Positions 1 to 7,032 of a stretch of DNA of 16,811 bases are shown in pieces (position 1 is the stretch's first letter; each line of letters starts with the position of its first letter). The DNA comes from Candidatus Cloacimonadota bacterium. Lineage in GTDB: Bacteria; Cloacimonadota; Cloacimonadia; JGIOTU-2. The position numbers and the translations under genes were made by a program. The stretch lies in NCBI GenBank assembly GCA_016932035.1, contig JAFGDR010000018.1, positions 1 to 16,811 of the forward strand, given 5' to 3'. A model generated the notes under the pieces. That model saw only the letters and a program-made list of their open reading frames with translations. It searched no databases and had not been told where the DNA came from.

Positions 1-298
1 AGAAACCATCATAACTAATTTTGAGTTTCATGGACAGGATGAGGATGGCACTATTCGCAGATTTTATGATACTACATATGTTTATCCAGATTATTGTTTT
101 TATAAACAGGCAGCGACTATTATTGCGAGTTATTACCAATCTCGCATGTATTTGTGTGATATTAAAACAGAGATTACGTATAATGTAACACCCTTTTTTA
201 ATGATATGATTATTTCTAATGAAGAAGTTCAAAGCGAAATTACATGTATTAATACAGAAAAAGGGTTACCTTACACATTACCTTTTAAATTGGAGTAA
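1..298 (+). CDS. C-terminal part of an unrecognised, probably phage-structural protein (5' end outside window)
   Basis: An open frame runs in from the left edge (first full codon at base 2) and stops at TAA 296-298, giving 98 residues with no in-frame stop. It begins ETIITNFEFHGQDEDG, is rich in Tyr, Thr, Asn and Ile, and ends in LPYTLPFKLE, a composition that suits a beta-rich virion protein. I do not recognise a family. The assignment to phage rests on context: the next gene starts 2 bp after its stop and looks like a tail-fibre protein, and the Shine-Dalgarno GGAG of that next gene lies inside the last codons of this one. The true start is not visible. A non-phage surface protein cannot be excluded. 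Confidence 0.6.
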   Translation, partial: ETIITNFEFHGQDEDGTIRRFYDTTYVYPDYCFYKQAATIIASYYQSRMYLCDIKTEITYNVTPFFNDMIISNEEVQSEITCINTEKGLPYTLPFKLE

Positions 299-300
299 GT

Positions 301-978
301 ATGGCATTAATTACAATAGTAGATAAAAATACCGGAGACACATTAACAGCGGCAGAGTGGAATCAAATACTTGATGCATTAAAGGACGGCACGCTTGAGA
401 TCAATACCGCCGGCATTCAGCTTGCAGGTACGTCCTTAACGCCCACAGCCGCACAAATCAATAAACTTGCCACTAATGCTTCAAAGGGCGGTAACTTGCT
501 CGGCAGGGACGGATCTGGGGTTATCGATGATATCGATGAGCTTAACGGTGATCCAAATATTGACGATCCCTTAGGTTTACTGAATATTCCATTTTGGGTG
601 AAGAAGACCATTAATCATGACGACACATCTCCAGTAACGATCACTGCTATTGAAAAAGGGTGGTGTGTGCATAGGGTGATAGTTGAGGTTACTGAAACCT
701 GGGATGACGGATCTAAGGCATTAATAGTAGGGCACGATATCGGAGCAGGTGATGATAATGCCTTTATCACAGATATTGGTGCAGGGCTTGGCACTGCAAA
801 GTATTATGGTATTACACACACTTACTGGGGATCTTCCCTTTATGACGGAACCGACAAACACTCAAAGCTATTTATTGCGGACGACAGTGGCAATTTTATT
901 GTTACTTTTACAGGTACTGGCAATGGTGGAAGCCAGGGGCGGTGTGTGGTCTATCTAATGTTATCGAGGTTATACTAA
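301..978 (+). CDS. Phage tail-fibre-like structural protein
   Basis: A 225-residue protein. Its N-terminus contains GDTLTAAEWNQILDAL (about 12-27), a motif common near the start of phage tail-fibre and host-specificity proteins. It is followed by LTPTAAQINKLA (about 46-57), which resembles the T-x-TAAEIN-x-L element repeated in phage structural proteins. The remainder (about 100-225) is Gly/Thr/aromatic-rich with alternating hydrophobic residues and looks like a compact beta domain, perhaps a receptor-binding or trimerisation tip. There is no signal peptide or membrane segment. The start is supported by GGAG at 292-295, five bases upstream of the ATG. It sits 2 bp after the previous gene and overlaps the next by 1 bp (TAATG), so the three are probably one late-type operon. 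The family call is from motif recognition only. Confidence 0.6.
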   Translation: MALITIVDKNTGDTLTAAEWNQILDALKDGTLEINTAGIQLAGTSLTPTAAQINKLATNASKGGNLLGRDGSGVIDDIDELNGDPNIDDPLGLLNIPFWVKKTINHDDTSPVTITAIEKGWCVHRVIVEVTETWDDGSKALIVGHDIGAGDDNAFITDIGAGLGTAKYYGITHTYWGSSLYDGTDKHSKLFIADDSGNFIVTFTGTGNGGSQGRCVVYLMLSRLY

Positions 979-1385
979 TGGGACTCTTTGGAAGTTCGGC
1001 ACCTAAGATCGTATGTACTTCTCCATCAGTGACTGTGGATCTGTCTACAAGCAGTAACCATAGCGTTACAGAGCGCAATTACGACCTGTCTGACGTAATA
1101 ATACATACATCACCTTTAACGGGACATAGATCGATAATTTATAATGGCTCATATGGAGGATGGAGAGTTAAGATATGGAATTTATCGGCAAATGATTGGA
1201 ATAATACTTACAAACAATTAAGGGGAGTTACTGTAACTTTTTATCCTCATGCTGATGAATTATCTGAAAGTTGCAGTGCATATGTGATAGATGCTCACCC
1301 ATATCACAGGGATAATCACGTGGAATTAGATGCAGTAATATTGGACATTATATCAGTGGATTATTACAGTCCTACCGAGCATTAA
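978..1385 (+). CDS. Small unrecognised protein at the end of the phage-like operon
   Basis: A 135-residue protein starting MGLFGSSAP. I chose the ATG at 978-980 because it overlaps the previous stop as TAATG and has GAGGT at 966-970, seven bases upstream. An in-frame ATG at 942 has no comparable site and lies inside the upstream gene. The sequence has no signal peptide or transmembrane segment and is Ser/Tyr/Asp/His-rich with many short alternating beta-like stretches. I do not recognise a family. As the last gene before a strong terminator and directly after a fibre-like gene it could be a small fibre-associated, tail or chaperone-type protein, but nothing in the sequence decides this. Confidence 0.6.
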   Translation: MGLFGSSAPKIVCTSPSVTVDLSTSSNHSVTERNYDLSDVIIHTSPLTGHRSIIYNGSYGGWRVKIWNLSANDWNNTYKQLRGVTVTFYPHADELSESCSAYVIDAHPYHRDNHVELDAVILDIISVDYYSPTEH

Positions 1386-1391
1386 AAAGGC

Positions 1392-1433
1392 AGTGAAAAA
1401 AAGAATGAGAAAATTCTCATTCTTTTTTTCACT
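1392..1433 (+). terminator. Perfectly palindromic hairpin terminator after the phage-like genes
   Basis: Every base from 1392 pairs with its mirror up to 1433 (two 21-base arms, 42 bp in all). This gives a stem of about 19 bp with a 4-base loop at 1411-1414. The stem is mostly A-T with GTG/CAC at its base, and the 3' arm runs into a further T-rich stretch (1433-1440). It begins 7 bp after the last phage-like stop codon. A run of A before the left arm means it could also work on the minus strand, although no minus-strand gene abuts it. Confidence 0.85.
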
Positions 1434-1493
1434 TTTTCTCAAGAATTTTTGCTGAATATAGTACAAAAGCCTATTATAAATGAAGAATATCAC

Positions 1494-1522
1494 TTGACAA
1501 CATTTTGTGCCATGATTAGTTA
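1494..1522 (+). promoter_or_regulatory. Candidate promoter for the CNNM-family gene
   Basis: A perfect -35 box, TTGACA at 1494-1499, is followed after 17 bases by TAGTTA at 1517-1522, a weak -10 match. A better -10-like TACAAT at 1521-1526 is too far away (21 bases). It lies between the upstream terminator and the start codon at 1557. The stretch 1434-1556 holds no gene and nothing else I can support. The -10 is the uncertain part. Confidence 0.4.
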
Positions 1523-1556
1523 CAATTAAAAGTAGTATAGATAGATAAAATACAAT

Positions 1557-2627
1557 ATGTTAATCCTATTATCATTTCTTTTTATTGCATTATTTTTTTC
1601 GTTTTTGTGCTCAATGCTTGAAGCGATGCTTCTTTCAGTTACTCCGGCGTATGCTGAGGTGTTGCGCGAAGAAAAAACACGAGCTGGAAATAGGCTTTGG
1701 GAATTAAAACAGAATATTGATCGCCCGTTAGCAGCCATACTCAGCTTGAACACAATCGCACACACCGTCGGTGCAGCTGGAGTGGGAGCTCAAGCTGCAC
1801 ATGTGTTTGGAGATGCTTATCTGGGAATTGTTTCAGCAGTATTGACATTTCTCATTCTTATTGTGTCGGAAATTATCCCTAAAACAATTGGGGCTATGTA
1901 TTGGCGACAGATCGCCCCAATTGGGTCGTTGATAATCGTAATACTGGTCTGGATACTCTATCCCCTTGTTGTTCTTTCACAGCTTATAACAAAACTTATT
2001 TCTCGTGGGACACAGTCCTCGGCAGTTACTCGTGAAGAGTTTCATGCCCTTGCGGAGATTGGGATGAAGGAAGGTGTCTTCCATGATACCGAATCACATA
2101 TTTTTAGAAATTTACTAACCTTTAGAACAATTCAGACAAAAGATATAATGACACCTCGGATTGTGATGTTTAGTCTTCACGCAGATATTACAATCAATGA
2201 AATTATCGCAAAGCACATTAACCTCAAATTTTCACGCATTCCTATATTTGATGAAAACGAAGACAGGATCACATCATATGTGCTCAAATCAGATATTCTC
2301 GACTCAATTCTTAATAATAAATTAGATGTTAAAATAAGAGAGTTTGCCAGGAAAATTATGGCTATTCCTGAGATCGTGTATTTGCCAAAGCTTTTTGATG
2401 AACTTTTAAACGAAAACGAGTATATTGCAATCGCTATTGATGAATATGGTGGAGTGTCTGGAGTAGTTACTATGGAAGATGTAGTGGAAACGATCATGGG
2501 AATTGAGATCGTCGATGAGACAGATGAAGCAATAGATATGAGGAAACTTGCTCGGGAACAATGGAAAAAACGCGCAAAAACGAAAGGTCTGATCACAGAT
2601 CTTGGTATAGAAAAAAATGGTGGGTGA
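1557..2627 (+). CDS. CNNM (DUF21) / CBS-domain membrane protein, hemolysin-C / CorC-like family
   Basis: A 356-residue inner-membrane protein with the CNNM transmembrane domain in about residues 1-150: hydrophobic helices near 2-22, 60-80, 88-110 and 118-142, and the conserved SEIIPKT at 104-110. A pair of CBS domains follows (about 195-250 and 260-315, the second with DEYGGVSGVVTMEDVVE). The family is linked to magnesium or sodium-coupled cation transport, with CBS domains sensing nucleotide; the old name 'hemolysin' is misleading. It lacks the C-terminal CorC_HlyC domain of longer homologues, and I believe a short ~350-residue subgroup ends this way naturally. The ATG start has no good Shine-Dalgarno site, but the N-terminal helix requires it and the next Met is at residue 20. 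The last codons run into the convergent tRNA gene, and the TGA stop is at 2625-2627 within it. Substrate and physiological role are not shown by the sequence. Confidence 0.88.
   Translation: MLILLSFLFIALFFSFLCSMLEAMLLSVTPAYAEVLREEKTRAGNRLWELKQNIDRPLAAILSLNTIAHTVGAAGVGAQAAHVFGDAYLGIVSAVLTFLILIVSEIIPKTIGAMYWRQIAPIGSLIIVILVWILYPLVVLSQLITKLISRGTQSSAVTREEFHALAEIGMKEGVFHDTESHIFRNLLTFRTIQTKDIMTPRIVMFSLHADITINEIIAKHINLKFSRIPIFDENEDRITSYVLKSDILDSILNNKLDVKIREFARKIMAIPEIVYLPKLFDELLNENEYIAIAIDEYGGVSGVVTMEDVVETIMGIEIVDETDEAIDMRKLAREQWKKRAKTKGLITDLGIEKNGG
2611..2617 (-). terminator. T-run immediately after tRNA-Val
   Basis: Seven consecutive T on the minus strand follow the encoded CCA with no gap. Together with the GC-containing tRNA acceptor stem this could act as an intrinsic terminator for the operon. 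These bases are also codons of the CNNM gene on the other strand. No separate hairpin is present. Confidence 0.45.
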
Positions 2628-2694
2628 TACTGGATTCGAACCAGTGACCTCTACGATGTGAACGTAGCGCTCTAACCAGCTGAGCTAATCACCC
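2618..2694 (-). tRNA. tRNA-Val, anticodon CAC
   Basis: Read on the minus strand this is a complete 77-base cloverleaf. The acceptor arms are GGGTGAT and ATCACCC, the discriminator is A, and the 3' CCA is encoded at 2618-2620. The D arm is GCTCAGCTGGTTAGAGC, the anticodon stem CTACG/CGTAG encloses loop TTCACAT, and the T arm is CTGGTTCGAATCCAG. The anticodon CAC reads the valine codon GUG. The acceptor stem and D arm closely match other bacterial tRNA-Val genes. It starts 9 bp after the stop of the 69-residue membrane-protein gene, so it is probably cut from the 3' end of the long operon transcript. A run of seven T follows the CCA directly. Its 3' strand overlaps the last codons of the convergent CNNM gene. 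Confidence 0.97.
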
Positions 2695-2703
2695 ACGCAA
2701 AAT

Positions 2704-2913
2704 CTATGCTTCTTTTTTTACATAGAAAACGTAGAATAAACGAGTTGCAATGAGCACTAAGGGTATGATAAGCCAAAAGTAGTCAACTTTTGCAAGTACG
2801 GGAAATACCTTTATCACAATCCAAATAAGTAACGCAGATGCTAGTTGAGCAAGCTTCATATCAAAGATACTCAATCGTTGAACTCGGTTATTAAAATAAT
2901 CAATAATTTTCAT
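2704..2913 (-). CDS. Small two-helix membrane protein, unrecognised
   Basis: A 69-residue protein starting MKIIDYFNNRVQRLS. A short basic or amphipathic N-terminus is followed by two hydrophobic segments (about 22-38 and 44-63) and a charged end, KKEA, so it is likely a small inner-membrane protein. I chose the ATG at 2911-2913 because it joins the PPDK stop as TAAGATG (1-bp gap), a junction also seen at greA/dehydrogenase. A longer in-frame start at 2967 would overlap PPDK by about 50 bp and add an unlikely N-terminus. There is no clear Shine-Dalgarno site, so translation probably depends on coupling to PPDK. No family recognised. It lies 9 bp upstream of the tRNA. Confidence 0.7.
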   Translation of the reverse strand: MKIIDYFNNRVQRLSIFDMKLAQLASALLIWIVIKVFPVLAKVDYFWLIIPLVLIATRLFYVFYVKKEA

Positions 2914-2914
2914 C

Positions 2915-5632
2915 TTATTTGTTTTTAATTGCAGCCTGTGCAGCGGCCAGTCGTGCAACAGGAACACGGAACGGTGAACAGCTCACATAGTTCAACCCTG
3001 CCTTATGGCAGAATTCCACTGAACTAGGTTCTCCTCCATGTTCTCCGCATATGCCGATGACCAGTTTTGGATTTGCTTTTCTTCCTTTTTTAATTGCGAT
3101 CTTAACCAATTCACCGATCCCTTTTTGGTCGAGTGCCTGGAATGGATCCCGGTCGAAAATACCGATTTCTCTGTATTCTTTGAGGAATTTGCCTGCGTCA
3201 TCTCGGGAAAATCCGAATCCCATTTGTGTGAGATCATTCGTGCCAAAAGAGAAGAACTCAGCATATTCAGCAATCTCATCTGCTACAAGACAAGCACGTG
3301 GAATCTCAATCATTGTGCCAACCTTATATCGAAGATCAACACCAGACTTCTCAATTATTCTTGATGCAATCTCCCGCGCTCTTTTTTCGATAAAGATGTA
3401 CTCATTTACATGGCTTATCAGCGGGATCATGATTTCAGGACGGGCATCGATGCCTTTTTTCTTGAGAGCACATGCAGATTCGATAATTGCTTCAACCTGC
3501 ATGTCGTAAATGTCCGGGAATGTAATTCCAAGTCGGCATCCACGGTGACCAAGCATTGGATTAAATTCTTTGAGTTGGCTGATCTTTACTTCGATATCCT
3601 GTGTTGATTTTTTGAATTTTTTACTGAGTTTCTCAATTTCCTCTTCATCTTGAAGGTCGGGAAGGAATTCATGAAGAGGAGGATCGAGTAGGCGTATCGT
3701 AACAGGAAAGCCCTGCATCACCTTTAGAATTCCCTTGAAGTCATCAATCTGGTTCTTCTTCAGTTCTTCAAGAGGATATACTCGTTCTTGAGGAGAATCA
3801 GCAAGGATCATCCCTCGAACATAATCGATACGGTTTTCACCAAAGAACATGTGTTCGGTTCTGCACAGTCCGATGCCGACTGCCCCAAAGTCTCGGGCGA
3901 TATCGGAATCTTTAGGTGTGTCTGCATTTGCATGAACATGCAGTCGGGCACGCTCATCAGCCCAGTTCATGAGTTGCTCGAAATCCTTGGTAAATTCAGG
4001 AGACTTGGTGCCGATTTTGCCTTGGAAAACTTCTCCTGTAGAACCGTCAAGCGAGATGAACTCACCTTCTTTGATTACATGATCTTCTACGGTAAACTTT
4101 TTTGCTTTAAGATCAATGTTGATTTCTCCACAGCCTGCGACGCAGCATTTACCCATTCCACGTGCCACAACTGCAGCATGGGATGTCATGCCCCCTCGCA
4201 CTGTAAGAATGCCCTGTGAGGCATCCATTCCTGAAATATCTTCGGGAGAGGTCTCAGTTCTTACGAGTATTGTTTTTTCGTTTCTTTCTTTCCATTTAAC
4301 GGCATCTTCCGCATAAAATACAACCTTGCCCACAGCAGCGCCAGGGGAAGCAGGTAATCCTTTTGTAAGATAACGGTCCTCTTTTTCGGCTTTCTCCTTT
4401 TCTTTATTATCAAATCTAGGATGGAGAAGCTGGTTGAGTTGATCTGGATCGACGCGCATGAGTGCGGTATCGCGATCGATCATTTTTTCTTTGACCATAT
4501 CAACAGCGATCTTAACGGCTGCTCGAGCAGTACGCTTTCCATTTCGGGTCTGCAGGATATAAAGTATGCCCTTCTGTATCGTAAACTCAAGGTCCTGCAT
4601 GTCTGTGTAATGAACTTCAAGCCTTTTCTGTATCTGGAATAACTCTTTATAAACCTTTGGCATGAGCTCTTCGAGGGAAGGATATTTCTCCAGACGGTCT
4701 TTCTCAGAGATATTATTATTTTTTGCCCACTGAATCGAATTCTCCTTTGTGATTTCCTGCGGAGTTCTGATACCTGCGACAACGTCTTCACCCTGGGCAT
4801 TTACCAGAAATTCTCCAAAGAATCTATCCTCACCTGTTGATGGATCGCGTGTGAATGCAACACCTGTTGCGCAGTCCTCTCCCATATTTCCAAAGACCAT
4901 AGTTTGTACATTTACTGCAGTCCCGAGAAGCCCGGTTATATTATTCAATTCTCTATATTTAATTGCTCGGGCATTACTCCAGGATTTAAATACAGAATCG
5001 ATTGCTGCCCAGAGTTGATCGTAAGGATTCTGGGGAAATTCTTCATCCATTGCATCTTTATAGATTTCCTTATACTGATCAACAACGAGCTTAAGGTCAT
5101 CTGCATTAAGTTGCAGATCGAGTTTTACTTTTTTTACATTTTTGACACGTGTTAGCACATCTTCAAAGAGATCAGAATCGATCTGATGAACGACATTACT
5201 GAACATCTGTATCAATCTGCGGTATGCATCCCAAACGAATCGTGGATTACCGGTCGTTTGTGCAAATCCTTCAACCGATCTATCATTGAGTCCGAGATTG
5301 AGGATCGTATCCATCATACCCGGCATAGAAACAGCAGCGCCAGAGCGCACAGATAGCAGAAGAGGGTTCTGCTCATCTCCAAATTTCATGTTCATCTCTT
5401 TTTCCAGTAGATGAAGATTTTCTTCCACCTCTTTCTTGAGACTGGCTGGATAATGCCGGTCATGTTTGTTAAAATAATCACAGATTCTTGTTGAAATAGT
5501 AAAACCAGGAGGAACAGGGATTCCGAGATTGGACATTTCTGCAAGGTTTGCTCCCTTTCCACCGATGATTTCCTTCATCGTTTTATTCCCATCAGTTTTG
5601 TTTTTACCAAAATAAAAAACATCTTTTGTCAT
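2915..5632 (-). CDS. ppdK: Pyruvate, phosphate dikinase (EC 2.7.9.1)
   Basis: A 905-residue cytoplasmic enzyme, close to the usual 870-900, interconverting pyruvate + ATP + phosphate and phosphoenolpyruvate + AMP + pyrophosphate. The N-terminal ATP-grasp-like nucleotide domain shows GGKGANLAEMSNLGIPVPPG (24-43) and SVRSGAAVSMPGMMDT (94-109). The central swivelling phosphohistidine domain has GGMTSHAAVVARGMG with catalytic His485. The C-terminal PEP/pyruvate barrel shows GLCRTEHMFF (588-597), the GTNDLTQM motif (797-804) and the active-site Cys862 in GICGEHGGEP. All key residues are present, so it should be active. In organisms with pyrophosphate-based or peptide-fed metabolism it can run in either direction; the window does not say which. 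The start has AGAGGT at 5636-5641, three bases upstream. It lies 9 bp after nadD and 1 bp before the small membrane protein gene. Confidence 0.98.
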   Translation of the reverse strand: MTKDVFYFGKNKTDGNKTMKEIIGGKGANLAEMSNLGIPVPPGFTISTRICDYFNKHDRHYPASLKKEVEENLHLLEKEMNMKFGDEQNPLLLSVRSGAAVSMPGMMDTILNLGLNDRSVEGFAQTTGNPRFVWDAYRRLIQMFSNVVHQIDSDLFEDVLTRVKNVKKVKLDLQLNADDLKLVVDQYKEIYKDAMDEEFPQNPYDQLWAAIDSVFKSWSNARAIKYRELNNITGLLGTAVNVQTMVFGNMGEDCATGVAFTRDPSTGEDRFFGEFLVNAQGEDVVAGIRTPQEITKENSIQWAKNNNISEKDRLEKYPSLEELMPKVYKELFQIQKRLEVHYTDMQDLEFTIQKGILYILQTRNGKRTARAAVKIAVDMVKEKMIDRDTALMRVDPDQLNQLLHPRFDNKEKEKAEKEDRYLTKGLPASPGAAVGKVVFYAEDAVKWKERNEKTILVRTETSPEDISGMDASQGILTVRGGMTSHAAVVARGMGKCCVAGCGEINIDLKAKKFTVEDHVIKEGEFISLDGSTGEVFQGKIGTKSPEFTKDFEQLMNWADERARLHVHANADTPKDSDIARDFGAVGIGLCRTEHMFFGENRIDYVRGMILADSPQERVYPLEELKKNQIDDFKGILKVMQGFPVTIRLLDPPLHEFLPDLQDEEEIEKLSKKFKKSTQDIEVKISQLKEFNPMLGHRGCRLGITFPDIYDMQVEAIIESACALKKKGIDARPEIMIPLISHVNEYIFIEKRAREIASRIIEKSGVDLRYKVGTMIEIPRACLVADEIAEYAEFFSFGTNDLTQMGFGFSRDDAGKFLKEYREIGIFDRDPFQALDQKGIGELVKIAIKKGRKANPKLVIGICGEHGGEPSSVEFCHKAGLNYVSCSPFRVPVARLAAAQAAIKNK

Positions 5633-5641
5633 GTTACCTCT

Positions 5642-6220
5642 TTATGTATATATACTATTATTTATAATGAATTTTTCTACTTCATCTGGAACAAGCCCAT
5701 GGATTGACTTGCTAGACGCGCGCAAATTTCTGATCTGCTTAGATGAGATGTCAATATTGGGCATCTCAAGGAAAGTTAGATCATCACTAAACGGAATATC
5801 TTTTGAATAGTCCTTCTCTGCTTTTCGGCTAATAATAACAAATTCAGCAAGATTTAAAAGCTCTTTAAATCGAAACCAAGTTGAAATCTCAGATACATTA
5901 TCTTCACCCATAAGGAAAAAAAGTTCGTCATCAGGGTATTCTTCACGAAGCTTTTTTAGCGTGTAATACGTATAGGTATAATCACGTGCTTGCTTGTGTT
6001 TTTCCAGTTCATTTACATCGAATTGAGGATGTGATGCAAGTGCAAGACGCATCATATGAACTCTCTGCTCATAAGAAACTCGTGGTTTTTTGTGAGGTGG
6101 GTTTCCTGCAGGTATGAAATAAATCTTATCCAGGATTAATTTTTCAATACAGTACCTTGCCAATCTGAGGTGACCGCAGTGGATTGGATCAAAGGTACCT
6201 CCGAGTATTCCCAATCTCAT
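5642..6220 (-). CDS. nadD: Nicotinate-nucleotide adenylyltransferase
   Basis: A 192-residue cytoplasmic enzyme transferring AMP from ATP to nicotinate mononucleotide to make deamido-NAD, in the shared final part of NAD synthesis. The nucleotidyltransferase signature GGTFDPIHCGH is at 7-17 with both catalytic histidines (14 and 17). PPHK is at 41-44, the substrate-loop region FLMGEDN at 102-108, STWFRF at 113-118, and the C-terminal ISSKQIR at 158-164 matches the family's ISSTxIR with Lys in place of Thr. Length is normal. The start has no strong Shine-Dalgarno site; the stop of the BamD-like gene is 2 bp upstream (TGATCATG), so coupling is likely. In many bacteria nadD sits near rsfS or obg; here it is between an envelope gene and ppdK. 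Confidence 0.95.
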   Translation of the reverse strand: MRLGILGGTFDPIHCGHLRLARYCIEKLILDKIYFIPAGNPPHKKPRVSYEQRVHMMRLALASHPQFDVNELEKHKQARDYTYTYYTLKKLREEYPDDELFFLMGEDNVSEISTWFRFKELLNLAEFVIISRKAEKDYSKDIPFSDDLTFLEMPNIDISSKQIRNLRASSKSIHGLVPDEVEKFIINNSIYT

Positions 6221-6222
6221 GA

Positions 6223-7032
6223 TCAGTTCGTAATATATTTATTTATTTTTTCAATAAAATTGTTTTCTGGATATTCAAGCGAAAGCTGTTGACCCACTAG
6301 AGTTAGCATATCCCAGTTCTTCTTTTTTATGTATATCATTCCAGCAAGGACAAGTGCCTTTTCTTCGACTTCTCCGCGAATGTTCTCGTCAAATATCTCG
6401 TTTAGATACATGATTGAAGCGTTATAATATCCCATCATATAGTAGATGTGTGCATTTAGATATTTTTTCTCAAGAAGCTTATCGATACACACTGATCGCA
6501 TTTCTTTGACATTTTCGATCTGATCAGAATCTGGGTATTGAGCAATGAAATGATTGAACTGCTGAAGAGCATTGATCGTTTCCTGCTGATCATAGGCTGG
6601 TGGATAGGACAATTTGAACCAGGATGTGCCGATCTTATAATTTGCATCCTCATTATATTGCGAGTAAGGGAACAATCTCATAAGCTGCTGATATTCAAAG
6701 ATGGCATCTTCATAGAGACGCATCTTATAATAGCAGTTTGCCAGTTGATATTGAGCACGTTTAACAAGGGTATCACCTTTACTCATATATGTTATGATCT
6801 CATAAATATCTCTTGCTTTACCATATTTTCTTCGTTGGAATAGATCATCGGCTTCGAGCATTTGCGCATGAGAATCAAAGTCTCCTTTGGGAAGTTGAAG
6901 GGGTCTTTCATAGGTAACATCTTCATCTTCATCATTCCAGTTCATTGGTGTGGGAGTTTGAGCATTCAAATAGAGGAATGTAAAAGAAAGCAGTATGAAT
7001 AGCATAAGAGTTGGTAAAGCAAATTTTTTCAT
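6223..7032 (-). CDS. BamD-like TPR protein (outer-membrane assembly), without lipobox
   Basis: A 269-residue exported protein. Residues 1-24 form a signal peptide with a plausible signal peptidase I site after LNA. Helical TPR-like repeats follow: ADDLFQRRKYGKARDIYE (61-78), RAQYQLANCYYKMRLYEDAIFEYQ from residue 92 on, a repeat near 126-170 with FNHFIAQYPDS, LLEKKYLNAHIYYMMGYYNAS (186-206), and one more near 224-262. The spacing and the FIAQYPDS and YLNAHIYY elements resemble BamD (YfiO), which works with BamA in inserting outer-membrane proteins. Unlike standard BamD there is no cysteine at the signal-peptide end, so it would not be lipidated. It directly follows the YbgF-like gene with a TAATG overlap, and GGAG at 7041-7044 supports the ATG. 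It may instead be a generic periplasmic TPR protein. Confidence 0.72.
   Translation of the reverse strand: MKKFALPTLMLFILLSFTFLYLNAQTPTPMNWNDEDEDVTYERPLQLPKGDFDSHAQMLEADDLFQRRKYGKARDIYEIITYMSKGDTLVKRAQYQLANCYYKMRLYEDAIFEYQQLMRLFPYSQYNEDANYKIGTSWFKLSYPPAYDQQETINALQQFNHFIAQYPDSDQIENVKEMRSVCIDKLLEKKYLNAHIYYMMGYYNASIMYLNEIFDENIRGEVEEKALVLAGMIYIKKKNWDMLTLVGQQLSLEYPENNFIEKINKYITN

Noticed and set aside
942-977. Earlier start for the third phage-like gene
   Set aside because: The ATG at 942 lies inside the upstream gene without a good ribosome site, while 978 has GAGGT at proper spacing and a TAATG junction.
2177-2596. Long open frame on the minus strand inside the CNNM gene
   Set aside because: It is antisense to a well-supported CNNM/CBS protein, Ser/Ile-rich without family features, and has no ribosome site I could see.
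1557-2627. CNNM gene truncated by recombination at the tRNA
   Set aside because: It lacks the CorC_HlyC domain and ends in the tRNA, which first suggested truncation. A short subgroup of this family without that domain ends at about the same place, so the length looks natural.
2618-2694. tRNA-Val as the attachment site of the phage-like region
   Set aside because: No integrase or duplicated tRNA 3' fragment is seen near the phage-like genes, and an intact CNNM gene with its own candidate promoter lies between them.
2914-2967. Longer start for the small membrane protein gene
   Set aside because: It would overlap the end of ppdK by about 50 bp. The TAAGATG junction at 2911-2917 and the MKIIDYF start are more natural.
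3051-3509. Several plus-strand open frames across ppdK (longest 152 codons)
   Set aside because: They overlap a full-length PPDK with all catalytic motifs. Their translations look like codon shadows, with no domain features.
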